Positions 11,690 to 59,884 of a stretch of DNA of 64,000 bases are shown here, one piece after another. The first letter of the stretch is position 1. Each line of letters opens with the position of its first letter. The stretch spans positions 5,885,001 through 5,949,000 of the forward strand of contig JAFMOC010000031.1 of assembly GCA_019802505.1 (NCBI GenBank). The letters run 5' to 3'. The translations under genes were made by a program, and so were the position numbers. Under the pieces are notes generated by a model. The model did no database searches and was not told where the DNA came from. It was given only the letters and a program-made list of their open reading frames with translations. Source of the stretch: Corydoras sp. C115. Its lineage: Eukaryota; Chordata; Actinopteri; Siluriformes; Callichthyidae.

Positions 11690-12770
11690 GATGGACTTTG
11701 TAGTTCTCCAATTCCATTCTGTAGTCCATCTGTGTGTGTTCTACAGTACATACTGTGTACGACCCTTTACTCTGTTCTAATGCTCAGAACCCCAATAGTA
11801 GCACCACAGAGCAGGGGTTATTTGGTGGGTGCATTAGTCCTATCCCAGCAGTGTCACTGAGGTGGAGAAATGAAACTAACCCCCCTCACTGCATCAGTGT
11901 CACTGCAGAACTGACAATAAACAATCCTCCACCCAAATGATACCTGTTCTGACCAACAGAGAACAGAGAACCAACAGGGAACAAAGAACACAGTACTGTA
12001 GAACACAAACAGATGGACTTTGTAGTTCTACAATTCCATTCTGTAGTCCATCTGTGTGAGTTCTACAGTACATACTGTGTATGTCCCCTTTACTCTGTTC
12101 TAATGCTCAGAACCCCAATAGTAGCACCACAGAGCAGGGGTTATTTGGTGGGTGCATTAGTCCTATCCCAGCAGTGTCACTGAGGTGGAGAAATGAAACT
12201 AAAATACCCCCCTCACTGCATCAGTGTCACTGCAGAACTGACAATAAACAATCCTCCACCCAAATGATACCTGTTCTGACCAACAGAGAACAGAGAACCA
12301 ACAGGGAACAAAGAACACAGTACTGTAGAACACAAACAGATGGACTTTGTAGTTCAACAAAAATTCTGTAGTCCATCTGTGTGTGTTCTACAGTACATAC
12401 TGTGTACGTCCCCTTTACTCTGTTCTAATGCTCAGAACCCCAATAGTAGCACCACAGAGCATGGGTTATTGGGTGGGTGCATTATTCCTATCCCAGCAGT
12501 GTCACTGAGGTGGAGAAATGAAACTACAGCAGCACTGCTGCACTAAAACCCCCTCACTGCATCAATCCACCACCCAAATGATACCTGTTCTGTGATGCTG
12601 CTGACCAACAGAGAACAGAGAACCAACAGAGGACAAAGAACACAGATGGACTACAGTCTGTGATTATAAAACTACAAAGTCCATCTATATGATAAGTGGA
12701 GGAAATAGAGAATGGAGCATAAAGGGGGCGTGTCCAAACTTTTGACTGACACTGTATATTGTATAAATTT
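11690..12770 (+). repeat. Three tandem copies of a roughly 335-bp teleost repeat
   Basis: Units start near 11690, 12005 and 12340. Each holds atggactttgtagttct, ctgttctaatgctcagaacccc, agcaccacagagca, cagcagtgtcactgaggtgg and acctgttctgaccaacaga. The last unit ends in gtgtccaaacttttgactgacactgtata, which resembles a mariner/Tc1-type terminus. Copies one and two are nearly identical; the third is more diverged. Confidence 0.7.
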
Positions 12771-12892
12771 ACAGAAGAGGATGAAAAGAAAAGAGCATCC
12801 TTGGCTACGGATATAAAGCATAATGAATATATTTCCACATTATAAATATATGTATAGTGTTTGGTTGTTGGGTCATTATGCATTTACATTGT

Positions 12893-12895
<3 letters not shown>

Positions 12896-12932
<37 letters not shown>
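12896..12932. repeat. (CA)n microsatellite
   Basis: About 18 CA units in the 3' flank of the tm9sf gene. Confidence 0.9.
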
Positions 12933-12934
<2 letters not shown>

Positions 12935-13267
12935 GACTCACAAACATCCTCCTGCTGAGTTTCTTCGTGCTCTTCCTTCATGTTTACAGCTCCTGCTCTT
13001 CACAAGTGTCTCAAACAACCATTCGACTCTTCCATGGAGTAACATTGGAGCCCGCTCAGTCCTGTCAGCGGCGTGCGGCCGGGGCGTCCATTTCATTCAA
13101 AACAAATTCAAATCCGTTTGATTCAAAACATATTTATATTGGAATTTGACTTAAAAGCTAGTTTGCAAGCAAACGGGGGGGGATCCTGTTGTCTAGTGTC
13201 TCACAGTTTGTTCTTTAAAGCTGGACGCGCTCGCGTCCTCGCGGCAGTCGGGGCACTGCGTCCGACT
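12933..13267 (-). other. Presumed 3'UTR / downstream flank of the tm9sf gene
   Basis: Directly follows the stop codon (cta at 13268-13270 on the + strand). No canonical AATAAA is seen on the minus strand here, so the transcript end is undetermined. Confidence 0.35.
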
Positions 13268-49706
<36,439 letters not shown>

Positions 49707-49814
49707 CCTCAGCTCGGCCCGCTGTGTCTGTGGTTCTAACGCCGGAGCAAATTCTGCAGAAAACAGCCGAGTCACCGAGCTGCGATCCACCGAATGAAGC
49801 AGCGAGCTTCCGCG

Positions 49815-49891
<77 letters not shown>

Positions 49892-49990
49892 CCCGCCGTC
49901 CACCAATCACAAACGGCCCGCTCTCATTCTCAACCAATTATCGCTCGAATGGGCGTGGTCATGTACAGTAAGGCGGCCGTTCGAATAGGC
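49707..49990 (-). promoter_or_regulatory. Promoter region of the tm9sf gene with (CA)n tract
   Basis: Upstream of the start codon (cat at 49704-49706) lie a perfect (CA)n run of about 35 units (49818-49888), two CCAAT motifs (49903-49907 and 49934-49938) and a GC/KLF-type box gggcgtgg (49951-49958). This fits a TATA-less housekeeping promoter. The dinucleotide tract begins about 112 bp upstream of the ATG, so it is either in the 5'UTR or in the core promoter. Confidence 0.45.
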
Positions 49991-49995
49991 ACTCT

Positions 49996-52358
49996 GTGGG
50001 GGGGGGGGGTTCCCCATGCCCATCCAGGGGAGAACGTTTCGGGCGCTGGGCAGATACACCCAGGACAGGGCGCCAATCCATCACTGGACACACACTCACT
50101 CACACAGACACACTATATGGGGCAATTTGGAGAACTCAATTGACCTTGATCCATGTTTTTGGAATGTGGGAGGAAACCGGAGAACCCGGAGGAAACCCAC
50201 GCGGACACGGGGAGAACATGGAAACTCCACCCAGATTGGGATTCGAACCTGGATCCTGAGAGGAGAACATTCTAACTACTAAGACACAGTGCCGCCCTGA
50301 ACAGAACGTCCATCCATTCATTCATTATCTTCCGCTTTATCCTCTATTAGAGTCGAGGGGGTGGGGGGTTCCCCATGCCCATCCAGGGGAGAACGTTTCG
50401 GGCGCTGGGCAGATACACCCAGGACAGGGCGCCAATCTATCACTGGACACACACTCACTCACACAGACACACTCTATATGGGGCAATTTGGAGAACTCAG
50501 TTGACCTTGATCCATGTTTTTGGACTGTGGGAGGAAACCGGAGAACCCGGAGGAAACCCACGCGGACACGGGGAGGACATGGAAACTCCACCCAGATGGG
50601 ATTCGAACCTGGATCCTGAGAGGAGAACATGCTAACTACTAAGACACAGTGCTGCCCTGAACAGAACGTCCATCCATTCATTCATTATCTTCAACTTTAT
50701 CCTCTAATAGGGTCACAGGGGGGTTCCCCATGCCCATCCAGGGGAGAACGTTTCGGGCGCTGGGCAGATACACCCAGGACAGGGCGCCAATCTATCGCTG
50801 GACACACACTCACTCACACAGACACACTATATGGGGCAATTTGGAGAACTCAATTGACCTTGATCCATGTTTTTGGACTGTGGGAGGAAACCGGAGAACC
50901 CGGAGGAAACCCACGCGAACACAGGGAGAACATGGAAACTCCACCCAGATGGGGATTCGAACCGGGAATCCCCAGCGCTGAGAGGAGAACATGCTAATCA
51001 CTAAGACACAGTGCCGCCCTGAACAGAACGTCCATCCATCCATTTATTATCTTCAACTTCATCCTGTATTAGGGTTGTGGGGGGGGTTCCCCATGCCCAT
51101 TTAGGCGAGAACGTTTCGGGCGCTGGCCAGATACACCCAGGAGAGGACACCAATCTATCACTGGACACACACTCACTCACACACACACACTCTATATGGG
51201 GCAATTTGGAGAACTCAATTGACCTTGATTCATGTTTTTGGACTGTGGGAGGAAACCGGAGAACCTGGAGGAAACCCACGCGGACACGGGGAGAACATGG
51301 AAACTCCACCCAGATTGGGATTCGAACCTGGATCCTGAGAGGAGAACATGCTAACTACTAAGACACAGTACTGCCCTGAACAGAACGTCCATCCATTAAT
51401 TCATTATCTTCAACTTTATCCTCTAATAGGGTCACAGGAGGGTTCCCCATGCCCATCCAGGGGAGAACGTTTCGGGCGCTGGGCAGATACACCCAGGACA
51501 GGACACCAATCCATCGCTGGACACACACTCACTCACACAAACACACTCTATATGGGGCAATTTGGGGAATTCAATTGACCTTGAGGATAATGTTCAGTCC
51601 TGGTGTAAATCACAGCCTTTAATCAACCTTCTAACAAAACAAGAAGTATCCATTCATCCATTATCTTCCATTTTATCCTGTCCTGTACTAGGGTCGCGCG
51701 GGGGGGGGGGGGGGGGGGGGGGGGTTCCCCATGCCAATCCAGAGGAGAACGTCTCGGGCGCTGGGCAGATACACCCAGGACAGGGCGACACTCTATCACT
51801 GTGCACACTCACTCACACAGACACACTCTATATGGGGCAATTTGGAGAACTCAATTGACCTTGACCCATGTTTTTGGACTGTGGGAGGAAACCGGAGAAC
51901 CCGGAGGAAACCCACGCGGACACGGGGAGTATATGGAGACTCCACCCAGATTGGGATTCGAACCGGGATCCTAAGAAGCGAGGATGCTAACCACTAAGGC
52001 ACCGTGCGCCCTCTATAAAGATTTCATCCATCCGTTATCTAACACTTTATCCTCTATTAGGGTCGCGTGGGGGGGGGGTTCCCCATGTCCATCCAGGGGA
52101 GAACATTTCGGGCGCCGGGCAGATACACCCAGGACAGATCACCAATCCATCTCTGGACACACTCACTCACACAGACACACTCTATATGGGGCAATTTGGA
52201 GAACTCAATTAACCTTGAGCCATGTTTTTGGTCTGTGGGAGGAAACCGGAGAACCCGGAGGAAACCCACGCGGACACGGGGAGAACATGGAAACTCCACC
52301 CAGATGGGGATTCGAACCGGGATCCCGAGAGGAGAACATGCTAAACACTAAGGCGCCC
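49996..52358 (-). mobile_element. Tandem array of seven reversed SINE units
   Basis: Units near 49996-50297, 50307-50658, 50668-51018, 51030-51378, 51390-51590 (truncated), 51650-52012 and 52025-52358. The junction taa(g)acacagt(g/a)c.gccctgaacagaacgtccatcc occurs four times about 360 bp apart. Units one to five therefore arose by tandem duplication. A G-tract of more than 20 bp lies at 51700-51724. Confidence 0.8.
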
Positions 52359-52379
52359 TCCATAAAGATGTTCTTTATT

Positions 52380-52880
52380 TGAAATCGTGGCGGGAATGAC
52401 GTCATTGTGATGTTGTGGGCGGGGCTTGCGGGTGTATATAGACTGTGTGTGGGGGGGAAGCTCTTCTGTACTGCTTTATCCGTGCTGCAGGTTCTGGTAC
52501 GTAACAATATTAACTACGAATTAGTTGTTTTAACTTATTACAATAGTAAATTTAATATTAAATATAAGGTGGCTGTGTAAAATAATAATAGAAAATATAA
52601 TCGTTATGCAACATTAGAACAGCACGTGAGAGGGGGGTGCGCGCGCGCGCTCCGTCTGGTAGCCGGACAGCTAACCGCACTTCACAAAGTAATGACATGA
52701 ACAAACCCGCTGTAGCTGGTATTTCGGCTGATATTGTTTAATTAATATGATATTGTTTAATTGTGTTATTTTATTGACGCGGAGTGAGGAATTAAAAACC
52801 ATGAAATGGGCTGAGAGAAAACCCGAGGCCTTATCGACGCGTCGCGGAGCCGCCATTTTGTGGCTCATGGCAGCCGGCAC
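52380..52880 (+). promoter_or_regulatory. CpG-rich promoter-like region, possibly of rbmx
   Basis: Contains a palindromic CRE (tgacgtca, near 52397), a GC box (gggcgggg, near 52419), and a TATA-like tatata about 28 bp before a pyrimidine-rich start ctcttctg (52461). A potential first exon ends ctgcag/gttctg|gtacgt (near 52497). Further on are a CpG-dense block (gcgcgcgcgc, cgacgcgtcgcgg) and a YY1-type motif gccgccattttg (about 52848). It could drive rbmx through a 3.7-kb 5'UTR intron to the acceptor at 56184; the link is inference. Confidence 0.35.
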
Positions 52881-52984
52881 GACACACGGTCATGTTAATG
52901 AACTCACCGCTGTTTATTACATAATAAACACGAACTAACAGCTGGTTATTACATAATAAATAGCTCGAATGCTCCCTCGTTATT

Positions 52985-53281
52985 ATCCATTATCTTCCGC
53001 TTTATCCTCTATTAGGGTCGTGGGGGGGGGGTTCCCCGTGTCCATCCAGGGGAGAACGTCTCGGGCGCTGGGCAGATAGACCCAGGACAGGACGCCAATC
53101 TATCACTGGACACACTCACTCTCACAGACACACTATATGGGGCAATTTGGAGAATTCAATTGACTTGATCCATGTTGTTGGACTGTGGGGGGAGCTGGAG
53201 TACCCGGAGGAAACCCACGTGGACACGGGGAGAACATCGAAACTCCATCGAGATTGGGATTCGGACCGGGAATCCCCAGCG
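52985..53281 (-). mobile_element. SINE copy, head missing
   Basis: Ends at gggaatccccagcg. The body has small substitutions in the ggagaacccgg region. Confidence 0.75.
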
Positions 53282-53321
53282 AAAGTGCTGGTTGCATTTT
53301 TTTTTATACATTTACTCCAAC

Positions 53322-54058
53322 ATGGCACGTGGCTTAGTGGTTGGCATGTTCTCCTCTCAGAGCTAGGGATTCTCCCAATCAGGGTGGAGGTTCCAGGTTC
53401 TCTGGTTTTCTTCCCACACTCCAAAAACATGGATCAAGGTCAACTGAAGTCAACCAAATTGTCCCATATGGAGTGTGCCTGTGTGAGTGTGTGTTCCCAG
53501 CAATAGATTGGCGCTCTATCCAGCGCCTGAAACGTTCTCCCCTGGATGGGCATGGAGAACCCCCCCCCATGACCCTAGTAGAGGATAAAGCAGGAGATAA
53601 TGGATGGATGCTCCACCAAGTGCTTTATGGCGACTGTGGCCGCAGTCTATGAGGAAATATTGGATGGCTTGTAAAACACTTAATAATTATTTTATGTAAT
53701 AAAAATTAAGCTAGCACGGTGGCTTAGTGGTTAGCACGTTCGCCTCTCAGCGCTAGGGATTCCCGGTTCGAATCCCCATCTGGGTGGAGTTTCCATGTTC
53801 TCCTCGTGTCTGTGTGGGTTTCCTCCGGGTTCTCTGGTTTCCTCCCACAGTCCAAAAACATGGATCAAGTCAATTGAATTCTCAAAATTGCCCCGTATAG
53901 AGTGTGTCTGTGTGAGTGTGTGTCCAGCAATGGATTGGTGCCCTGTCCTGGGTCTATCTCCCCATCGCCCGAGACGTTCTCCCCTGGATGGACATGGGGA
54001 ACCCCACCGCGATCCTAATAGAGGATAAAGCGGGAGACAATGAATGAATGAATGAATG
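53322..54058 (+). mobile_element. Two SINE copies (53322-53610, 53711-54058)
   Basis: The first is diverged and has lost the gttcgaatcccc B-box core (internal promoter gone). The second is nearly consensus. Confidence 0.77.
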
Positions 54059-54929
54059 AAAAATAAAGCTTCGTAATAAGACGAGAAACTGCAACCCACC
54101 TTCTGCCATGAGTAAGGCTGAAAGGTCATTTATGGCGTTAAAACCAAAACAAACTGTTTGGTATTTTAACTTCTTTGTCGTTGTTGCAACATGTGCTTTA
54201 AAATGTGGAGGTCAGTTCGGAGTCGAATTCCCGCTCTGTCGAGTTTAGCTAGTTTAACAGGGTAAGCCAGAGACCTCAGTGAAATGTGGAAAATGTGTAA
54301 CAATTGTGATTGTGTTAGCAAGTGGGTGTGCTGAATCCTTGATGGCCAATTTTATATCTTCAAGATATGATTACCTGTATTTGTTTTCTTATGTGTGACT
54401 GTTCCCACTTCAGTAATCTCATCTTAAAATGTGTTGTGTTCATGCTTTTGTATAATGTGGTCTGTTGATCTGTGTTTAATTGTATCATTATTTTATTCTT
54501 TATGCTCTTATAACGAATCCAATGATTAACTGACCTGAACAAACACCAGGTTCTACTTTGTATGTGCAAGATATCCATTTGATTTAGAGTAATGGCACTT
54601 AAGTGCAGTAGGGTTTCCACATTGTGTAACATTGTATTAATGTGCTTGTGTTCACCATTGGTCGAACGCTTTTTACTACACCCCATAAACCGCTATCAGA
54701 CTGGTTTTACTAATCCAGGAGATTAAAGAGCTTTGCTTTTTATTCTGTCTGGAAATTGTCTTCTCGTCTTGGATTTCGTTTGCCGTGCTTCACATATGAC
54801 TGGCTTTTAAACAAATAGCTGACTTTCAAGTTTCACATACGCAAATGAATCCTCTTAAACATGCTCCTTTGGTCACGGAGATTGTGGCTTGTTAGTTGTT
54901 ACAAACCTGTCGGTACACGAGTTTGAATC
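54059..54929. other. Single-copy DNA upstream of rbmx
   Basis: No exon, RNA gene or clear repeat. If rbmx starts near 52460 this is 5'UTR intron. Confidence 0.4.
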
Positions 54930-55286
54930 ATCCATCCATTGTCTTCCGCTTTATCCTCTACTAGGGTCGCGGGGGGGAGGGTTCCACATATGCCCATCCA
55001 GGGGAGAATGTTTCGTACACTGGGCAGATGCACCCAGGACAGGACACCAATCTATCTCTGGGCACACACACTCATTCGCACAGAAAACACTTTATATGGG
55101 GCGGTTTGGAGAATTCAATTGACCTTGATCCATGTTTTTGGACTGTGGGAGGCAACCAGAGAACCTGGAGGAACCTCATTGGTGACACAGGGAGAACATG
55201 GAAATTCCACCCAGATTGTGATCCAAACCGGGAGTCCCCAGTGCTCGAGAGCCGGACGTGCTAACCACTAAGCCGCCGTGCAGCCC
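54930..55286 (-). mobile_element. SINE copy
   Basis: Flanked by cgagtttgaatca at 54918 and 55290, a 13-bp target duplication. Confidence 0.85.
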
Positions 55287-55679
55287 TTCGAGTTTGAATC
55301 AATGAATAACATTTTACTGTTAGCCATAAGATAAGCTGGCTTAAACCTGTTCAGACCTGGGTATCAGATTGTGATCGCGGAGTGGCTTACAAGTAATCCG
55401 ACTCGTGGATGTGCATTCACACCTGGTGTTAGAAATGATCTCAAGTGAGCAGAGCACTTGTGATGGGATTTCATATCCTGTGTTGTATGCAAATGAACAA
55501 GGATGTCTGTTCTGTTTGTTAAGAACAAAAGTTTTTTTTTTTTTTTTTTTTGACTCGTGCAAGTAACCTCCACACACACACAGGTTTACATAATGTTTTC
55601 TGGCCCAGGTATTTTGTTTATGTAAAAATTATTAAAATATTGTAAAGTTACACTGATGCTGTGGAAGCTACTTGTGGTG

Positions 55680-55860
55680 TAATTGTGGTGTTCAGTGAGC
55701 AGCCTGCTGTACATGACGCCCAAGTAGCAACTGGGGTTGGGTCCCTTGCCCAAGGGCACTTCAGCTATAGTACTTGGTGAGACCAGGAATCGAACTGGGG
55801 ACCTTCAGGTTGCAAGGCTGGTTCCCTAATGACAAGCCTTTAACTGCCCGCAATTGTGAC
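55680..55860 (-). mobile_element. Reversed copy of the second SINE family
   Basis: Reverse of the unit at 24095: cttgcccaagggcacttcagct, gaccaggaatcgaactggggaccttcag, aaggctggttccctaa. Confidence 0.65.
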
Positions 55861-56199
55861 CAAATGCACCCCAGCCCCTCCTCTTTGTGGACTGAGTAAT
55901 TGTCAGTGTTCTCGATGAGTTTTGGGTGTGTCGCAGCTGTACTCAAACACTTGTGATCTTATCAATCAGTAGTTCTTGCCTTTTCTGAACTCTGTCATTG
56001 TCTGACATATTGACAGGCTTATTTTAGTTACAGTTGTGATTCATTTTAGTCTGTACTTTGTGTACCTAAAATGTTTTACTTGTTTCCTATTGTGTTTTTT
56101 TGGGGTTTGCTACATAAATCACTATTTTAAAAACTTTAAAAATCTGTCTGAATTTTTTTTTTTTTTTTTTTTTTTTTTTTGTAGTCATCAGAGTGAACG

Positions 56200-59100
56200 A
56201 TGGCGGAGGCCGACCGACCAGGGAAGCTTTTCATTGGGAACTTGAACATCGAAACGAACGAGAAGGCCCTTGAAAGCTATTTCAGCAAATTTGGCCGCAT
56301 ATCAGAGGGTGAGTGTGTATTAGAGTTCTTTAAAATCATTTAATGCAGATGTTTATTGTTAAAGATGCATTAATTTTTTTTTTTTTAGTAATCTGTATTG
56401 ACAGAGTTAGATTTAGCTTGTTGAAGAAAAATGCATTGAGACTGGTCTCAGTAAAGGGTTGTAGGATTGAAACCTACATTAATATGGTCCTGACCATAAT
56501 GAACAGAATAATGTGGCCTACAAAGTGTTTAGAGAAATTAAACTGCAGTGCATCCTTAAGGGGAGGAGGTGATGGCTTAGTGAGGCTTTTTAAATAAGCT
56601 TGAGTGATCATCCATTCTCATGGATTGTCAGGTCACCCTTTAGTTCAGTCAGTACTGGATTTACCACAAGCTATGATGACCTTTGGGAATTGATTGAAAA
56701 GCTGAAAATATCTTGATCAATACCTCTAAGAAGTCCTGAGCTTGTGAATAAGCTGAAGCTGGCTTTGTTTGTAAGGATGTAGGTTATACTGACCCTATCC
56801 TCTCTCTCAGTTCTTCTTATCAGGGATCGGGAAACCAACAAGTCCAAAGGCTATGCTTTTGTGACTTACGAAAATCCTGGTGACGCAAAAGACGCTTCAC
56901 GGGAGCTGAACGGAAAGGTCAGAATCTACACTACTGGCTCCTGTTAGGTTTTCAGATCAAATTTTTGACTGTTTTACATTAAAGGTGTACATTTATTTTA
57001 GTCGTTTGATGGCAAGCCAATCAAAGTGGAGCAGGCAACGAAACCCCGTTTTGAGTCAGCCGCGCGCCGTGGGTATTCGATGCACCCACGTAGTCGGGGT
57101 TCTCCCAGAAGTTCACGGGGTTCGAGTGGAATGCGAGGCCCACCTGGCAGAGGTACTGACTCCTTTAAAGATCTTTGATTTGCTCTGTTGTGGACCATGA
57201 TGACGCTTTAATTTCCTGATCTGTTTGGATATGATAGTAATTTTCTCTAAGAAGTTCTGAGTCTTTGAATGATGTTTTTATAATTACACCCTTTCCCAAT
57301 GACTGTGATAACGTAGAGTTTGTAGATCCTTTCTTTAAAGGCATGTCACCCCGAGGACCTTCTAAACGGGGACCACCGATGAGGAATGGAGGGCCACCAC
57401 CTAAAAGATCAGCACCGTCTGGACCAATGGGCAGATGTAAGAATTAAATTTTTTAAATTTATTTATTAATTTTAGATTTTGAGTTGTATATATGGGTGGC
57501 TTAGTGGTTAGCATGTTCGCCTCGCAGCACTAGGGATTCCCGGTTCGAATCCCCATCTGGGTGGAGTTTCCATGTTCTCCCCATGTCCACGTGGGTTTCC
57601 TCCGGGTTCTCCGGTTTCCTCCCACAGTCCAAAAACATGGATCAAGTTAATTGAGTTCTCCAAATTGCTCCATATAGTGTGTGTGTGTGTGTCCAGCGAT
57701 AGATTTGCGTCCTGTCCTGGGTGTATCTGCCCAGCGCCCAAAATGTTCTCCCCTGGATGGGCATGGGGAAACCCCCCCCCCTGCGACCCTAATAGAGGAT
57801 AAATGGAAGATAATGGATGTATGGAGTTGTATATACTGATCTCCTTCTCGATTGATTTTCCAGCCTCGATGTATAGAGATCGGGATCCATATGGTCCTCC
57901 TCCCCGCAGAGACACCATGTCCAGGAGGGATGACTATCTATCACCACGTGATGACCACTACAGCATGAAAGACGGGTGCGTTGTGTGAATGTTGTTATAA
58001 AGATTTCATGCGTTCCTCGGTGACTTACACTACACATGCTGGTTTTGCAGTTACTCCAGTGACTACATGAGTTCACGAGACAGCCGGGACTATGGGCCTC
58101 CACCACGTGATTATTCATACCGTGATTATCCATCCAGCTCCAGAGATGATTACGATTCAGTGCCCAGAGGATACAGGTATGTTTTTATTTTGCTGCGTTT
58201 TATATCCAAACTGATTTGCAAGTTCTCCAATAAGAGTGCCACACCACTGGACTGATAAAAGTTTAGTGGCAATACCCAAGCCAACATTGGTGGCTTTGAT
58301 GGCCATTGGGGTTTAAAATACCATCCTGTCAACCATGTAACACCCCAATAACACTGAAACACCTTCTCATCGACTGCCCTGCTTATAACCATGCGCCAAT
58401 GTTACTACCACGGAAATAACATGAAAGACCTTTTTGATAAAACCCCACCAGTTTCTATCACAACTTAATCTCGATCAAATTTGATACTTGTGTAGCTAAT
58501 CAAATTCTCCTCATGCAACAATCTCTGGAAATGTAACTTCACTGGATATAATGAACACAAACATATGCTTCAAATAGCCAAATATGGGCTGAAGTGGCAA
58601 TAAAACCCCAATAAACATTCATTCATTATTATCCGCTTTATCCTCTATTAGGGTCGCGGTGGGGTTCCCCATGCCCATCCAGGGGAGAACGTCTCGGGCG
58701 CTGGGCAAATACACCCAGGACAGTGTGCCAATCCATCGCTGTGCGCACACTCACTCACTCATACACACTCTATATGGGGCAATTTGGAGAACTCAATTGA
58801 CTTCATCCATGTTTTTGGACTGTGGGAGGAAACCGGAGAACCCGGAGGAAACCCACGCGGACACGGGGAGAACATGGAAACTCCACCCAGATGGGGATTC
58901 GAACCGGGAATCACTAGAGCTGAGAGGCGAACGTGCTAACCACTAAGCCACCGTGCCGCCCCAATAAACAAACAAGCTGAATTCTGGCCTCTGATTCCTT
59001 TAATTTGATGTCTTCAAACCCTGTGTCCTTGTCCATAGCGATCGGGACGGGTACGGAGGCGGACGTGATCACCGGGGTTACATGGATCGGCCCAGTGGAG

Positions 59101-59884
59101 GCTCCTATAGAGACCTCTATGACGATGACGACGACGATGATGACGACGACGACTATGGTAAGTGGTCACCTTTTAGTGAAGTCCAGCCGATTTGTCTTCA
59201 GACTGCATTTGATTTTTAATAACGCTTCAATATGAATAGTTAAACCTTTCAGGATTCCATTGATCTGGAATCACGCACCTCAAACCTGAATATGGAATCA
59301 TCACAACGCGTTTGAGCCCATTCCAGACCCGTTTTCTAATCCTGGTCAAACCAAACCAAGAAGCAATCGGCCAGGAAAACCCCTAGAAGTCCACTTCCTC
59401 CGATACTCCTCAAGTTTAGTTTAGATACAGCTCCAGGTTAACTAACGGCACCATCTGAGAATCGCAGCCCCTGATCTGGAAGCATTTGTGCCAGGAGTGA
59501 TGCATTTGTGTAGGAAAGTGGCCACTTAAAAGCTTGCAAACAAAGAAATGTCTGTGAATTTTGTCAATTACATGACCCATTGACCCTGCAGGTAACTCGC
59601 GCAGTGCCCCACACTCAAGGGGTCACCCCCAGTCCTACGGCAGGAGTGGCGGAGGCAGTCGCTATGACGATTATGGCGGCAGTTCCAGAGACGGCTATGG
59701 CAGTCGAGATGGTTACTCCAGCAGTCGAAGCGTGCCATACTCTACTAGTCGCAACGATCGCCCACCCAGGCAAGACCTAGATCGAGGATACCCTCCCCGT
59801 CAGTACAGCAGCTCGAGCCGAGGTGCACCTCGGGGCCGCGGAGGCCATCGAACAGATAGAGGAATGAACCGCAATCGATACTGA
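56200..59884 (+). CDS. rbmx: RNA-binding motif protein X (hnRNP G), 8 coding exons
   Basis: Nuclear RNA-binding protein that regulates splice-site choice. Exons: 56200-56308, 56811-56917, 57002-57152, 57341-57436, 57864-57975, 58051-58176, 59039-59157, 59592-59884. All borders are GT-AG and all phases match, giving 1113 nt and 370 residues (human RBMX 391). The RRM occupies residues 8 to about 86, with RNP2 KLFIGNL (9-15) and RNP1 KGYAFVTY (49-56). After it come the RBMX hallmarks KVEQATKP, NGGPPPKRSAPSGP, DDYLSPRDD, RDYGPPPRDYSYRDY, DRDGYGGG, PSGGSYRD and NSRSAP. The Arg/Gly/Ser/Tyr-rich C-terminus ends SSSSRGAPRGRGG...NRY. An unusual run of 11 Asp sits before exon 8 (LYD11YG). A 5'UTR acceptor (poly-T then gtag, ending 56184) lies just before the ATG. 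Intron 1 and intron 3 host SNORD61-like snoRNAs; introns 4 and 6 contain SINEs. Confidence 0.93.
56667..56744 (+). ncRNA. snord61: SNORD61-like C/D box snoRNA, copy 1 (rbmx intron 1)
   Basis: C box atgatga is at 56673-56679 and D box ctga at 56736-56739. They are closed by a perfect terminal stem, caagc (56667-56671) with gcttg (56740-56744). An internal D'-like ctga lies at 56702-56705. The guide upstream of the D box, cctctaagaagt, is antisense to 18S rRNA ACTTCTTAGAGG. The fifth base upstream of the D box (56731) pairs with the second U of ACUU, agreeing with the known U61 2'-O-methylation target. Human SNORD61 also lies in an RBMX intron. Confidence 0.87.
57192..57264 (+). ncRNA. snord61: SNORD61-like C/D box snoRNA, copy 2 (rbmx intron 3)
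   Basis: C box atgatga (57197-57203), D' ctga (57216-57219), C' atgatag (57231-57237) and D box ctga (57257-57260) are all present. The terminal stem is short: ggac (57192-57195) with gtct (57261-57264), one pair being G-U. The guide ctctaagaagtt pairs with the same 18S site as copy 1 and fits it one base better next to the D box. The bodies of the two copies differ strongly, so the duplication is old or the non-guide sequence evolves freely. Confidence 0.83.
57494..57825 (+). mobile_element. SINE copy in rbmx intron 4
   Basis: Same strand as the gene. gttgtatat(a) at 57483 and 57828 forms the target duplication. It ends about 38 bp before exon 5. Confidence 0.85.
58616..58962 (-). mobile_element. 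SINE copy in rbmx intron 6
   Basis: Antisense to the gene. ccccaataaacattc/ccccaataaacaaac at 58606 and 58960 is the target duplication. Confidence 0.85.

Noticed and set aside
52747..52938. 63-codon frame in the CpG-rich zone
   Set aside because: GC-rich promoter-like DNA; peptide has no family features and no splice donor in frame.
54660..54780. Possible LTR end (attaaagagctttgctttttattc)
   Set aside because: Only a vague likeness to R-U5 sequence; no partner LTR, primer site or target duplication.
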